A stretch of DNA of 64,000 bases from Mucilaginibacter boryungensis (GCF_015221995.1 NZ_JADFFM010000002.1:1178001-1242000), one strand, 5' to 3'. Numbered from the stretch's first letter, positions 16,449 through 25,877 are shown. Numbers and translations are program-made. Notes: generated by a model from the letters alone, not told the origin.

Positions 16449-17996
16449 ATGATGAATTTTAATATATCCACCATTTTAGAGCGTTTACATATTAACGCCA
16501 AAAACGACGCATTTAGTATAGGCGGCAGCACCTGGGGCAGCAGCGCCGGTGCAACTGTTAAAAAAATAACCTCGCCGGTTGATGGAAAGGTTATTGCCTC
16601 TGTAAAAATGGCTACAACAGCCAATTATGAGCAAGCAGTAAACGCCGCACAGCAGGCATTTACAGTATGGCGAACAATGCCTGCACCTAAACGCGGCGAG
16701 ATCGTTCGCCAGGTAGGCGATGCCTTGCGAAAATATAAAGACGACCTTGGCCGGCTGGTATCCTACGAGATGGGCAAAAGCCTGCAGGAAGGCTGGGGCG
16801 AGGTACAGGAGATGATAGATATTTGCGATTTTGCTGTTGGGCAAAGCCGCCAGTTATATGGATTGACTATGCATTCGGAAAGGACACAACACCGCATGTA
16901 CGAACAGTACCATCCGCTGGGTGTGGTAGGCATTATATCGGCCTTTAATTTCCCGGTAGCAGTGTGGAGCTGGAATGCGGCGCTGGCCTGGGTTTGCGGT
17001 AATACCTGCATTTGGAAACCATCGGAAAAAACACCATTAACTGCTATAGCCTGTCAGCATATTGTACAGGAGGTGTTTAAACAGAATAACATACCCGACG
17101 GCGTATCGTGCCTGGTAATTGGCGACCGCGAGGTTGGCGAACTGATGGCTAATGATGCCCGTGTACCGTTGGTGTCGGCAACCGGATCGACCCGCATGGG
17201 TAAGGCTGTGGCGACTGCAGTGGCGGGCAGGTTAGGTAGAAGCCTGCTGGAACTGGGTGGCAATAACGCGATAATTATTACAGAGGATGCCAACCTGGAT
17301 ATGGCGCTGATAGGGGCAGTGTTTGGCGCGGTGGGTACTGCCGGACAACGGTGTACAACTACCCGCCGGTTGATCATCCACGAAAGTGTGTACGAAAGCT
17401 TTAAGCAGAAATTAGTTAAGGCTTACGCCCAGATACGCATAGGAAACCCGCTGGATGAACATAATCACATGGGCCCGCTGATTGATGCAGATGCGGTTAA
17501 ACTATACCTGGATGCCATTGTCAAATGCAAAAACGAGGGGGGCAAGTTTGTGGTTAAAGGCGGTAAACTGGAAGGTGCGGGATATGAATCTGGCTGTTAT
17601 GTGAAACCCTGCATTGCCGAGGTAGAGAACAGCTTTGCTATTGTGCAGCACGAAACCTTTGCACCGATATTATACCTCATCAAATACAAAACGCTGGATG
17701 AAGCCATTGCGCTGCAAAACGGTGTGCCGCAGGGTTTATCATCGGCTATAATGACCAATAATTTACGCCAGGCCGAACAATTCTTGTCCTATGCAGGTTC
17801 AGATTGTGGGATAGCTAATGTGAACATCGGCACATCGGGTGCGGAAATTGGCGGGGCGTTTGGTGGTGAAAAGGAAACAGGTGGCGGCAGGGAATCCGGA
17901 TCGGACGCCTGGAAAGTTTATATGCGCAGGCAAACCAATACTATAAATTACAGCACTACGTTACCTTTAGCACAGGGTATAAAATTTGACCTGTAA
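16449..17996 (+). CDS. Aldehyde dehydrogenase, ALDH7 type (aminoadipate semialdehyde dehydrogenase-like)
   Basis: 515 residues, NAD(P)-dependent ALDH. Active-site features are FNFP with Asn167, ELGG with general base Glu268, and nucleophile Cys302 in GTAGQRCTTTRR. The sequence around HPLGVVGIISAFNFPVAVW and NVNIGTSGAEIGGAFGGEK matches the ALDH7/AmaB group, which oxidises L-2-aminoadipate 6-semialdehyde (piperideine-6-carboxylate) in lysine breakdown. Substrate assignment is by subfamily only. Translation starts at the first or second of two adjacent Met codons. The gene stands alone, followed by an S8 protease gene 94 bp on. Confidence 0.9.
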   Translation: MMNFNISTILERLHINAKNDAFSIGGSTWGSSAGATVKKITSPVDGKVIASVKMATTANYEQAVNAAQQAFTVWRTMPAPKRGEIVRQVGDALRKYKDDLGRLVSYEMGKSLQEGWGEVQEMIDICDFAVGQSRQLYGLTMHSERTQHRMYEQYHPLGVVGIISAFNFPVAVWSWNAALAWVCGNTCIWKPSEKTPLTAIACQHIVQEVFKQNNIPDGVSCLVIGDREVGELMANDARVPLVSATGSTRMGKAVATAVAGRLGRSLLELGGNNAIIITEDANLDMALIGAVFGAVGTAGQRCTTTRRLIIHESVYESFKQKLVKAYAQIRIGNPLDEHNHMGPLIDADAVKLYLDAIVKCKNEGGKFVVKGGKLEGAGYESGCYVKPCIAEVENSFAIVQHETFAPILYLIKYKTLDEAIALQNGVPQGLSSAIMTNNLRQAEQFLSYAGSDCGIANVNIGTSGAEIGGAFGGEKETGGGRESGSDAWKVYMRRQTNTINYSTTLPLAQGIKFDL

Positions 17997-18090
17997 GCAT
18001 AAAAAACAAATTTCCCCTGATTAGGGTGATAACAGGAATAGGGATATCACCTATTTTTAGATAATTGATTAACTGACTAAAAACGTATAA

Positions 18091-19770
18091 ATGAATTTAA
18101 TAAAAAGTGTTTTAGCGGGCACTTTTATTGCCGCGCTATCTATAAATATCAGCGTAAAAGCACAGGCAATACCTGTTGTCCTCCCGCCACCAGCACTCAA
18201 AAACTGGCATACGATGGACCTGAAAGCTGATGGCTACTATGGTATCAGTCTTAACCGGGCGTACGAGTTTTTGAAAGGCAAAAAAAGCAAAGTTATTGTT
18301 GTAGCTACTATTGACAGCGGTATAGATACCTTGCAAAAAGACCTGAAAAGTATACTTTGGACTAATACAAAGGAAATTCCCGGCAACGGTATTGACGACG
18401 ATCACAATGGTTATATCGACGACATACACGGCTGGAACTTTTTAGGTGGCCCCGGCGGTAAATGCGATTACACCGAGACTACTGAAGAGATACGCGAGTA
18501 CAACAAACTAAAGGGTAAATATTTAAATGCGGCTACAACAGCAGCAAACACTAAAGAATATGCTTACTGGTTGAAAGTAAAAGCCACGCACGATTCGACC
18601 CTGGCAAAATCGACAAATGAATTGCAGCAACTTGCCCCGCTAATGAATGTTTTGGTAGGCACCAGTGGCTATATTAAACGCGAATTGCATTTAAAACCCG
18701 GCGATACCTTTAACATGAAGGATCTGGACAAGATCACCAACCCTAATGATACGGTTAAGGAATGCAAGAATGTTTGGGCGTCTTTCTTTCAGGAAGAAGG
18801 CCCAACTTCAAACAGCGCCAAGATCATTAAAGATTTGAACGACTATATGACCAAGCTGAACAACGATATTACGCCCGATCTTGACGCGCGCAAACGCATA
18901 GTAGGCGATGATCCGGATAATTTCAATGATAAGAAATATGGCAGCAACCAACTAAAGTTTGCCGACGCTATGCACGGTACCATGGTAGCGGGCTTTATAG
19001 GCGCTGTGCGGGGCAATGGCTATGGTATTGATGGTGTGGCCGATAACGTGCGTATTATGGCCATTAAAGCTGTGCCTAACGGGGACGAGTATGACAAGGA
19101 TATTGCCAACGCCATCCGCTACGCGGTAGATAACGGCGCACAGATCATCAACATGAGCTTCGGTAAAAAGATATCACCACATAAAGATTGGGTTGATGCC
19201 GCATTTAAATATGCCGCCGCGCACGATGTGCTGCTGGTATCGGCTGCAGGCAATGATAATCAAGATGTAGACGCTAAACCGGATTACCCGAACGATACTT
19301 TTGAAGATGGGTCATCCGCAGACGCTGATAACGTAATTAACGTTGGCGCCTCTGGCCCGCGTAAGAATGAGAAGCTGGCTGCCGATTTTAGTAACTACGG
19401 CAAAAAGAATGTAGATATCTTCGCGCCGGGCGTAAAGGTAACATCGGTTACCATGGATGATGAAACAAATACAGAGGACGGCACCAGCTTTGCATCGCCA
19501 ATTACCGCAGGTATTGCTGCGCTAATATTAGCGCACTATCCAAATTTAAGTTCTAAACAAATTAAAGAAGCTATCCTGCAATCGGCACACCCGTTAACGG
19601 GCTTAATGGTATTGAAACCCGGTAGTAAAACCGAAAAAGTTGATTTTAGCACCCTGAGCAAAACCGGGGGCATTGTAAATGCGTACGACGCATTGCTTGC
19701 AGCCTCGAAAATGAAAGGCGAGCGGAAAGATATTAGCAAAACCAACATTAAATTACCGGCAGAACGATAG
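18091..19770 (+). CDS. Secreted subtilisin-like serine protease (S8 family)
   Basis: 559 residues with a signal peptide (MNLIKSVLAGTFIAALSINI, cleavage near SVKAQA). The catalytic triad is Asp75 (ATIDSGID), His295 (DAMHGTMVAG) and Ser466 (DGTSFASP); the oxyanion segment is SAAGNDNQD. The Asp-His spacing of about 220 residues is far longer than in subtilisin and holds a helical, Lys-rich insertion (about 130-285). No long pro-domain and no T9SS C-terminal domain are visible. It is probably periplasmic or exported. A terminator follows at once. Confidence 0.92.
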   Translation: MNLIKSVLAGTFIAALSINISVKAQAIPVVLPPPALKNWHTMDLKADGYYGISLNRAYEFLKGKKSKVIVVATIDSGIDTLQKDLKSILWTNTKEIPGNGIDDDHNGYIDDIHGWNFLGGPGGKCDYTETTEEIREYNKLKGKYLNAATTAANTKEYAYWLKVKATHDSTLAKSTNELQQLAPLMNVLVGTSGYIKRELHLKPGDTFNMKDLDKITNPNDTVKECKNVWASFFQEEGPTSNSAKIIKDLNDYMTKLNNDITPDLDARKRIVGDDPDNFNDKKYGSNQLKFADAMHGTMVAGFIGAVRGNGYGIDGVADNVRIMAIKAVPNGDEYDKDIANAIRYAVDNGAQIINMSFGKKISPHKDWVDAAFKYAAAHDVLLVSAAGNDNQDVDAKPDYPNDTFEDGSSADADNVINVGASGPRKNEKLAADFSNYGKKNVDIFAPGVKVTSVTMDDETNTEDGTSFASPITAGIAALILAHYPNLSSKQIKEAILQSAHPLTGLMVLKPGSKTEKVDFSTLSKTGGIVNAYDALLAASKMKGERKDISKTNIKLPAER

Positions 19771-19777
19771 GCTGTTA

Positions 19778-19813
19778 TAAAAGCCCCCGGCAAATTTCTA
19801 CCGGGGCTTTTTT
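19778..19813 (+). terminator. Terminator after the S8 protease
   Basis: The stem AAAAGCCCCCGG / CCGGGGCTTTT carries one bulged C, has a 10-nt loop and a T6 tail. It lies just past the stop at 19770. The convergent GNAT gene ends at 19839 and may share it. Confidence 0.82.
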
Positions 19814-19838
19814 ATGCTTGGGGTATAGAGACTGCTTA

Positions 19839-20336
19839 CTAAGGTAAGTGTTTGCGCATAACAAAGTCGTTCATCCAATATGGCCCAATGGCGATATCTT
19901 CTTCATACACCGGTTCAAAACCCATTTTCTGGTAAAAGGTCAATGCTTTATTATGGCGGTTTACATTCAAATCCAAAGTGTGTTTACCGGCTTTACGCAC
20001 CTGTTCAATAACCGCGTTAATTAAAACCTTGCCATAACCTTTGCCCTGGGTTTTGGGCAGGCAGTATAGTTTGTGTAGTTTAAATATTTCGGGGTCTTCT
20101 TCTCGTGGCGAATAAGCGGCAAAAGCCACGGGCTCATCATCTTCCAGTAATAATAAAAAGGTTTGCTCGCCTGTTTCCAGCTGCCTGCTTATTTTCTCAG
20201 CTGAGTATATTTCAGTCAGCATAAAGGCAATCTGTTCTTTGGCTAATATTGGGCCATAAGTGGGCCACCAGGTTTCTTCGGCAAGGTGCCGGATGGTCTC
20301 GGTGTCTGCAACGGTGGCCTTTCGTATAGTATACAT
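19839..20336 (-). CDS. GNAT family N-acetyltransferase
   Basis: 165 residues of the GNAT fold. The acetyl-CoA binding loop is KLYCLPKTQGKGYGKVLI, with the RxxGxG-like TQGKGYGK near residue 95-102, followed by NALTFYQKMGFEPV-like HNKALTFYQKMGFEPVYE. The acceptor substrate is unknown. It is downstream of the TMEM175-type channel gene on the same strand, 9 bp apart, so the two are co-transcribed. Confidence 0.9.
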   Translation of the reverse strand: MYTIRKATVADTETIRHLAEETWWPTYGPILAKEQIAFMLTEIYSAEKISRQLETGEQTFLLLLEDDEPVAFAAYSPREEDPEIFKLHKLYCLPKTQGKGYGKVLINAVIEQVRKAGKHTLDLNVNRHNKALTFYQKMGFEPVYEEDIAIGPYWMNDFVMRKHLP

Positions 20337-20345
20337 TATAAAAAG

Positions 20346-21062
20346 TTAATGGTCTGATCCTTTAGTGAAAATTTGGGGGGCTTTTTTACGATAATATGCT
20401 TTGATCCCCCACATTACAAGCGGGATAATGATAGGCGTACCATAAGCCCAGTTTACACTAATATAGGCAATGCCAAACGATACCATAAATACGATAGCGG
20501 CAGTTAAAGATCGCGCCTTGTAATACGATACCAATGCGGGTGGCGGCGGCGAAACACATAAATTATTAGCCGGGTTGGTTATCATGCGCCATAATTGCAA
20601 AATGGTTAACCCGCTAAGTAAAATATTAATGGAATAAAATGCGATAGGGGTAATTAGTCCGCTCATCCAATAATCACTGTAAAATGCCGAAGTAAAAGGC
20701 ATCAGCACAATGGTGAACAAAAAACGCAGGTTAGCCCAAATTAACTTACGGCTATAATTGTGCAGCATACCGAACAACAGGTGGTGGTTTATCCAGTATA
20801 AAGCAATTACAACAAAACTTACTACAAAGCCAATAAACTTGGCCAACATTTCGCTGCTCAGCAGTTCAAGCAAAGCCCTATCCGGATGCTGGATAAACTC
20901 GGGGTTGTTTCTTCTTAACTCGGCAAGATTAAGCTCCGGTACTTTTATTTCAATAATCAACAAGGTAATTGCAATGGCAAATACAGCATCGCTAAACAAC
21001 ACCAGCCGCTCAATCTGGAACTCCTTCTTCAGATCTTTATCTTCGTGCTTTACAGTTTTCAT
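20346..21062 (-). CDS. TMEM175 family (DUF1211) potassium-channel-like membrane protein
   Basis: 238 residues. The hallmark FSDAVFAIAITLLIIEIKVP lies at about 23-42; FSD in the first helix is the conserved TMEM175 motif that packs the K+ pore. About six hydrophobic segments follow (e.g. FIGFVVSFVVIALYWINHHLLF, then AIVFMVSFGIAYI). Bacterial members carry one repeat and assemble as tetramers. It is in the inner membrane and transcribed with a GNAT gene. Ion selectivity is inferred from the family. Confidence 0.87.
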   Translation of the reverse strand: MKTVKHEDKDLKKEFQIERLVLFSDAVFAIAITLLIIEIKVPELNLAELRRNNPEFIQHPDRALLELLSSEMLAKFIGFVVSFVVIALYWINHHLLFGMLHNYSRKLIWANLRFLFTIVLMPFTSAFYSDYWMSGLITPIAFYSINILLSGLTILQLWRMITNPANNLCVSPPPPALVSYYKARSLTAAIVFMVSFGIAYISVNWAYGTPIIIPLVMWGIKAYYRKKAPQIFTKGSDH

Positions 21063-21134
21063 AACGTAGCGGGAAGATAATATTTATTGTTCGATTTTGG
21101 AAAAGTGGCAATTTGTCCAGCAACCCATTTATTC

Positions 21135-22208
21135 CTATTCTGCCCCTTGGGTATTTGTTTGCGGCCCCTTAAACGCGTTCCATCCCTGTGCTTTCAATTC
21201 ATGTACCATGCCACTTTTTGTAACCAGGTTGCGGCCGGCTGCGGCCTCGGTAATATGGCCGATGATGCTGATATCGGGGTGGTTTTTGATCTTATCGTAG
21301 TCGGCTTGTTTTATAGTGAACAGCAATTCGTAGTCTTCGCCGCCGCTTAAGGCACACACGGTGGGGTCAAGGTTAAAATCGCGTGCCGTATCATAGGTCA
21401 TCGGGTCAATAGGTATCTTCTCCTCGTATAAATTGCAGCCTTTATTACTTTGGGTGCAGATATGCAGAATTTCTGATGCCAATCCGTCCGATACGTCGAT
21501 CATAGCAGTTGGCAATACTTCCCAGGCTTTCAGCAATTCAATAATATCCTTTCGGGCCTCAGGTTTTAGCTGGCGCTCTATAATGTAATCCTTGCCTTCC
21601 AGGTCGGGTTGTATTTGCGGGTTTTCCAGGTAAACCAGTTTTTCGCGCTCCAGCAATTGCAGGCCGGTGTAGGCCCCGCCTAAATCGCCCGATACGCAGA
21701 TCAGGTCGCCTTCCTGCGCGGTGTTGCGGTAAACAATATCCTTTTCATCGGCATAACCTAAAACGGTTACGCTGATAATGAGCCCCTGTTTTGATGCAGA
21801 GGTATCGCCACCTACCAGATCAACATTATATTTATCGCAGGCCAGGTAAATGCCCTGGTATAATTCCTCAATAGCCTCCAGCGGGAACTTGCTGGATACT
21901 GCGATAGAAACTGTTACCTGCGCCGGCGTGCCGTTCATGGCGTACACGTCGCTTAGGTTTACCTGTATGGCTTTGTAGCCCAAATGCTTGAAAGGGGTAT
22001 AAGCTAAATCGAAGTGGATGCCTTCCAGCAGCATATCGGTGGATACCAATACTTTTTTGCCGCTAAAATCAAGCACGGCGGCGTCATCGCCAACCGATTT
22101 TATAGTGCCCTTTTGCTTTATTTCTATATTTTTGGTCAGGTGGTCTATCAGGCCAAACTCGCCTAATTGTTCAATCCCTGTTGTTCCTTTATTATTAAAC
22201 ATATCCAT
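21135..22208 (-). CDS. thiL: Thiamine-monophosphate kinase
   Basis: About 357 residues from the ATG at 22208 (MDMFNNKGTTGIEQLGEFG). ThiL phosphorylates thiamine monophosphate to the active cofactor thiamine diphosphate. PurM/AIR-synthase-fold motifs: LGEFGLIDHL, SVGDDAAVLD, STDMLLEGIHFD, VNLSDVYAMNGTP, DLVGGDTS, IDVSDGLASE and LSGGEDYELLF. An in-frame upstream Met (22223) would overlap the promoter box at 22213-22220, which is why I take 22208. No TPP riboswitch was recognised upstream. Confidence 0.94.
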   Translation of the reverse strand: MDMFNNKGTTGIEQLGEFGLIDHLTKNIEIKQKGTIKSVGDDAAVLDFSGKKVLVSTDMLLEGIHFDLAYTPFKHLGYKAIQVNLSDVYAMNGTPAQVTVSIAVSSKFPLEAIEELYQGIYLACDKYNVDLVGGDTSASKQGLIISVTVLGYADEKDIVYRNTAQEGDLICVSGDLGGAYTGLQLLEREKLVYLENPQIQPDLEGKDYIIERQLKPEARKDIIELLKAWEVLPTAMIDVSDGLASEILHICTQSNKGCNLYEEKIPIDPMTYDTARDFNLDPTVCALSGGEDYELLFTIKQADYDKIKNHPDISIIGHITEAAAGRNLVTKSGMVHELKAQGWNAFKGPQTNTQGAE

Positions 22209-22212
22209 TTGG

Positions 22213-22220
22213 CAAAAGTA
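22213..22220 (-). promoter_or_regulatory. -7 box immediately before thiL (near-leaderless)
   Basis: The minus strand reads TACTTTTG, an exact TAnnTTTG, only 4 nt before the chosen ATG. The transcript would start at or inside the start codon region. No clear -33 box. Confidence 0.4.
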
Positions 22221-22604
22221 CAAAACTTAAGAGGCGTTTTAATTTGGCTGTTATAAAAATCATTGCCCTTGACTTAAAATCCAGGTGTCGCTATAAGATT
22301 TTTCTGATGGTTGACTGTAAATAACCGGTGTTCAGCGCTAATATTTATGCGGCCTTAACCTCGTCTATTGGGTGAAGTATCGGCCTATTCCGGTTAAATT
22401 TGAGTATCAGGCGGCCTTTTAAACACGCGGTTAGCTTTCAAAGAACTTACTACAATATACTAAATTTCAGGGCGAATAAAAAGCGAATTTTTTGAATAAT
22501 TTGGAATAAATTACCGGGCTTATCGAATAATAATAAATAAATTTAAGTAATTACTTTTTGTACAGATGCTACAATAAATCAGCTGCTTGTGTTTATATAA
22601 AAAT

Positions 22605-22931
22605 ATTATTCCTCAATAAATTTCTGGTCTATTTGCTGTAGCCGCTGTTGGAGTTGTCTCCAACAGCTTTGTATGCCGCGGTGAATTAGTTGTTGGTGAC
22701 AACACCAACAATGGCATCAGTGTCTGTAAAAGATATGCCCGCACGGTAATGCCCAGGAGGAATAGAAATTCAAGATGGTGTAAGCAGCTGTTGGAGTTGC
22801 CTCCAATAGCATGCCCGTGGCCCATGGGTTAGTTGTTAGTGACAACAACGGCATGCCAAATAATTACCGTTGACTAAAGTCAACGGTAATATGAATTAAT
22901 TATTCCTCAATAAACTTCTGGTCTATTTGCT
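22605..22931. repeat. Hairpin array flanked by a 33-bp duplication of the rmuC 3' end
   Basis: Bases 22605-22637 and 22899-22931 are identical except for one base. The right copy is the last ten codons and stop of rmuC. The 261 bp between them hold a 10-bp-stem hairpin at 22644-22667, a 9-bp one at 22690-22711, a diverged second copy of this pair (22787-22810 and about 22832-22850), and a 13-bp stem at 22863-22890. No ORF of interest was seen. The rest of the 22221-22604 gap shows nothing recognisable apart from AT-rich sequence. Confidence 0.85.
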
Positions 22932-24273
22932 TGGTTGTTTTGGCCCCCAGCTTGCGCAATGTTTCCACACGGCCAATCAGGTTGCCGCTACCTGCAGATA
23001 GTTTATTAAAAGCATCCTGGTAAGCATCTTTAGAACGGTCTATGTTATCGCCAATCTTTTTCAGATCGTTAATAAAGCCTACAAACTTATCGTACAGCGC
23101 GCCTGCTTTGGTGGCAATATCAATAGCGTTGCGGGTTTGCTGTTCCTGCTTCCAAATAGAGGCTACCGTTTTCAGGGTAGCTAACAGGGTTGAAGGCGTA
23201 ACCAGCACTACCTTTTTGTTCCAGGCAAAGTCAAAAAGTTCAATATCCTTTTGTATAGCTATGGCAAAGGATGATTCTATCGGCACAAAAAGCAAAACAA
23301 AATCGGGCGAGTTAATGCCGTAAAGGTCTTGGTAATTTTTACCACCAAGTCCGTTAATATGGCTTTTAATAGAAATGATATGCTGTTTTAAATGTGTTTC
23401 GCGCTCTTCCTCAAGCTCGCAGTTTACCAGGCGTTCGTAAGCCAGTAAGGATACTTTCGAGTCAATAACAATGTGTTTGTTATCCGGTAGGTTAATAATT
23501 ACATCGGGTTGGAAACGGTTGCCTTCCTCATCAGCCAAATTAAGGCCTTTGCCCTGCTTGGTATAGCTTTCACCTTCCAGCAGACCCGATGCTTCCAGCA
23601 GGCGGTCAAGTATCACCTCGCCCCAGTTGCCCTGTTTTTTGGTGTCAGCTTTCAGCGCGCGGGTAAGGTTATTGGCCTCTTCACTTATCTGTTTGTTCAG
23701 CTCCATCAGTTTGGAAATTTCCCCCTTCAATACATTTCGCTCGTCCGATTCGGCTTTGTAAACCTTTTCCACTTTCTCTTCAAACTGCTTAATGTTTTCC
23801 TTTAACGGGTTTAACAACAGATCGAGATTGGTTTTATTCGTCTCCGTAAACTTTTGCGATTTTTCTTCCAGCAACTTATTAGCCACATTTTCAAACTCCA
23901 GCTTAAACTTTTGCTGAATTTCCTGCATGTACAATTCCTGCTCGGCCAACCGTTCGCGCTGGGCTTTAAACGATTCTTCGGCTTTAGCCATCCGGCCCTT
24001 CTCAGCTACCAGTTCCTGGTTCAGTTCGCGCAGGTTGGCCTCGTAGCGCAGGCGTTCATCCTGCAGGTGCAAGTCGGTTTTATCCCGTTCAAGCGTTAAG
24101 CTCGTAGCGCGCTCTTCGGCACGGGCTACGCTTATTTTAAGCTGGTCGTTCTCGGCCTTTAAACGTAACAACTCATCTGCCGAAAGACTGTCCATTGCTT
24201 TCGGCTTTTTTATAAATAGTACTACCGCAATTAGTAAAATAACAATAGCACCCGCCAATATTATCGCATCCAT
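22900..24273 (-). CDS. rmuC: DNA recombination protein RmuC
   Basis: 457 residues from ATG 24273 (MDAIILAGAIVILLIAVVLF); a longer in-frame start at 24321 would add 16 residues in front of the natural N-terminal membrane anchor and is less likely. A long coiled coil spans about 25-200 (LRLKAENDQLKISVARAEE), then the RmuC nuclease-like domain: KQGNWGEVILDRLLEASGL, QPDVIINLPDNKHIVIDSKV, and FVPIESSFAIAI. RmuC is linked to limiting DNA inversions and restricting invasive DNA in other bacteria. Its final codons are duplicated downstream (see the repeat at 22605-22931). Confidence 0.94.
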   Translation of the reverse strand: MDAIILAGAIVILLIAVVLFIKKPKAMDSLSADELLRLKAENDQLKISVARAEERATSLTLERDKTDLHLQDERLRYEANLRELNQELVAEKGRMAKAEESFKAQRERLAEQELYMQEIQQKFKLEFENVANKLLEEKSQKFTETNKTNLDLLLNPLKENIKQFEEKVEKVYKAESDERNVLKGEISKLMELNKQISEEANNLTRALKADTKKQGNWGEVILDRLLEASGLLEGESYTKQGKGLNLADEEGNRFQPDVIINLPDNKHIVIDSKVSLLAYERLVNCELEEERETHLKQHIISIKSHINGLGGKNYQDLYGINSPDFVLLFVPIESSFAIAIQKDIELFDFAWNKKVVLVTPSTLLATLKTVASIWKQEQQTRNAIDIATKAGALYDKFVGFINDLKKIGDNIDRSKDAYQDAFNKLSAGSGNLIGRVETLRKLGAKTTKQIDQKFIEE

Positions 24274-24391
24274 TTTGATAAAAATATTAGCAAATTTAAC
24301 AAAGAAAGTTGAAAATACCACGCGTGCTATTAATTATAGTAATCGCATTTTTAGCTGATTATACCAGGGGTAATAAGCCGGTTACTGTACG

Positions 24392-24772
24392 CTAATCATC
24401 TTTTGGCTCCCAAAGCTCAATAATGTTCCCTTCCGGGTCAAGTATATGGACAAACTTGCCATAATCATATTCGGCAACCTCGTCAACAATGGTCACGTTT
24501 TCCTTTTTTAATTCGTCTAACAGCGCCACAAGGTTTTCTACCCGGTAGTTGATCATGAACGGTTTTACCGACGGATTAAAATATTTGGTATCCTGCGGAA
24601 ACGCGCACCATGAGGTAGAACCTTTTTTAGATGGATCGTCGGCCTCCAGCCACTCAAAGGTTGTTCCGTATGCGCCAGTAGGCAAGCCGAGGTTTTTGGC
24701 GTACCATTCGTTCATGCTTTTGGGATTATCACTTTTAAAAAATACACCGCCAATGCCTGTTACTTTTTTCAT
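24392..24772 (-). CDS. VOC (glyoxalase/bleomycin-resistance) superfamily protein
   Basis: 126 residues with a beta-alpha-beta-beta-beta VOC fold: GIGGVFFKSDNPKSMNEWYAKNLGLP at the start and YGKFVHILDPEGNIIELWEP at the end. The final Glu-x-Trp is a usual metal-ligand position. Substrate unknown; it may be an antibiotic- or small-molecule-binding member. It follows the DUF4199 gene by 11 bp on the same strand, so the two are one transcript. Confidence 0.88.
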   Translation of the reverse strand: MKKVTGIGGVFFKSDNPKSMNEWYAKNLGLPTGAYGTTFEWLEADDPSKKGSTSWCAFPQDTKYFNPSVKPFMINYRVENLVALLDELKKENVTIVDEVAEYDYGKFVHILDPEGNIIELWEPKDD

Positions 24773-24783
24773 AAATTTATATG

Positions 24784-25296
24784 TTAGGTTGTTTTCAGTT
24801 TGTTTTTAAGGATAAGTGCGGCTATTAATGATATTACCACACCAACCGGTACAATTTCGGCATAAATCCCCAGCACTTTATATACCGGGTTATTGAACTG
24901 GGCTATTTCGGCCATCTTTTGGTTAATAACTGCCGCGCTTTTTCCCTGGGCCTGCATTTCGTGTTTTAACTGCGCCATGTAGTTCTCTAAAAAGTTGGGG
25001 TAAAGGAAGTGTGAACCCACCAGCCATACTATTAAGTATACGGTAGATGCGATGAGGGTGATGAGCAAGCCTATTTTTAAAGCTTTGCCAAAACTGATAT
25101 GACCGCTGCCGAAGTTATCCCTGTAATTTTTAATGGCTACAAAAATGAGTGAGAAGGCCACAATCATTGAGGTATACCCCAGCAGCAGCCTCATATCCAT
25201 ACTGGTACTTTTAGGTAATACGAGTTCGCTAAATGTGCCCCAAAGTCCGGCTATCAAACCGCTGATGATGCCGCAGGTAATTATTAATTTTTTCAT
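24784..25296 (-). CDS. DUF4199 inner-membrane protein
   Basis: 170 residues with four hydrophobic segments: about 4-24, 38-58 (LLGYTSMIVAFSLIFVAIKNY), 74-95 and 142-165. The motif after helix 2 (NYRDNFGSGHISFGKALKIGL) is the DUF4199 signature common in Bacteroidota. No function is known. It is the first gene of a pair with the VOC protein. Confidence 0.85.
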   Translation of the reverse strand: MKKLIITCGIISGLIAGLWGTFSELVLPKSTSMDMRLLLGYTSMIVAFSLIFVAIKNYRDNFGSGHISFGKALKIGLLITLIASTVYLIVWLVGSHFLYPNFLENYMAQLKHEMQAQGKSAAVINQKMAEIAQFNNPVYKVLGIYAEIVPVGVVISLIAALILKNKLKTT

Positions 25297-25409
25297 TTTG
25301 TTATTGGGTTTAAATTTCAGTCAAAGTTGAGTTATGCAATAGTTTTTCGGGTCATACTTTCGGGTGATTTTAAAAAAAGGCAGTTTATCATACTAAAGAA
25401 TGATGCGTA

Positions 25410-25877
25410 TCAGGGTATCAGTCCTAAGCGTTTTGCTGTCTCAATAGCCTGTGTACGGCGCTCTACTTCCAGTTTGATAAACAAATTTGAGGCATGCGTT
25501 TTTATGGTGTTTAACGATACAAACAACCGCTCCGCAATTTGCTGGTTGCTTAAACCATTGGCCATTAATTGCAAAACCTCCAGTTCGCGGGTGCTTAGGC
25601 GCAGGCGGGTTGCTTCGGCCTGGTTTAAAACAAAATCCGTATTTGCAAATACCTCTTTTTCAACTATCACCGTTTTTACTTTGGGGGTAATTAACTTGAT
25701 AGCCAGCCATATGCCCAGCGCGGTAAAAATAACAGCTATAGCGCTGGCATAAATTTCAAAAGCATGGCCAATAATAATAAAGTGCCATTCCAGCCATTTC
25801 AATAACACTAATAACAGCGCAAGCGATACCCCATAAAGTATAATTTGCCTGTTCTTTGTTATTATCCGGAAAGCCAT
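25410..25877 (-). CDS. Membrane-anchored LuxR-type helix-turn-helix regulator
   Basis: 155 residues from the Met at 25877 (MAFRIITKNRQIIL); an upstream Met at 25919 is possible but adds a non-conserved stretch. Two transmembrane helices (ILYGVSLALLLVLLKWL, then IYASAIAVIFTALGIWLAI) precede a LuxR/GerE DNA-binding domain: LSTRELEVLQLMANGLSNQ and IAERLFVSLNTIKTHASNLF. There is no receiver domain, so signalling would come from the membrane segment. It lies upstream of DUF4199/VOC in the same direction, and may control them. Confidence 0.87.
   Translation of the reverse strand: MAFRIITKNRQIILYGVSLALLLVLLKWLEWHFIIIGHAFEIYASAIAVIFTALGIWLAIKLITPKVKTVIVEKEVFANTDFVLNQAEATRLRLSTRELEVLQLMANGLSNQQIAERLFVSLNTIKTHASNLFIKLEVERRTQAIETAKRLGLIP

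Noticed and set aside
22221..22604. TPP riboswitch controlling thiL
   Set aside because: No thi-box-like conserved bases were found, and the promoter box lies directly before the gene.
22613..22825. A 70-residue minus-strand frame across the hairpin array
   Set aside because: It is formed by palindromic repeats, has no family-like sequence, and sits in non-coding repeat DNA.
22605..22931. Insertion sequence near rmuC
   Set aside because: The core is 261 bp and has no transposase frame. It is recorded as a repeat element only.
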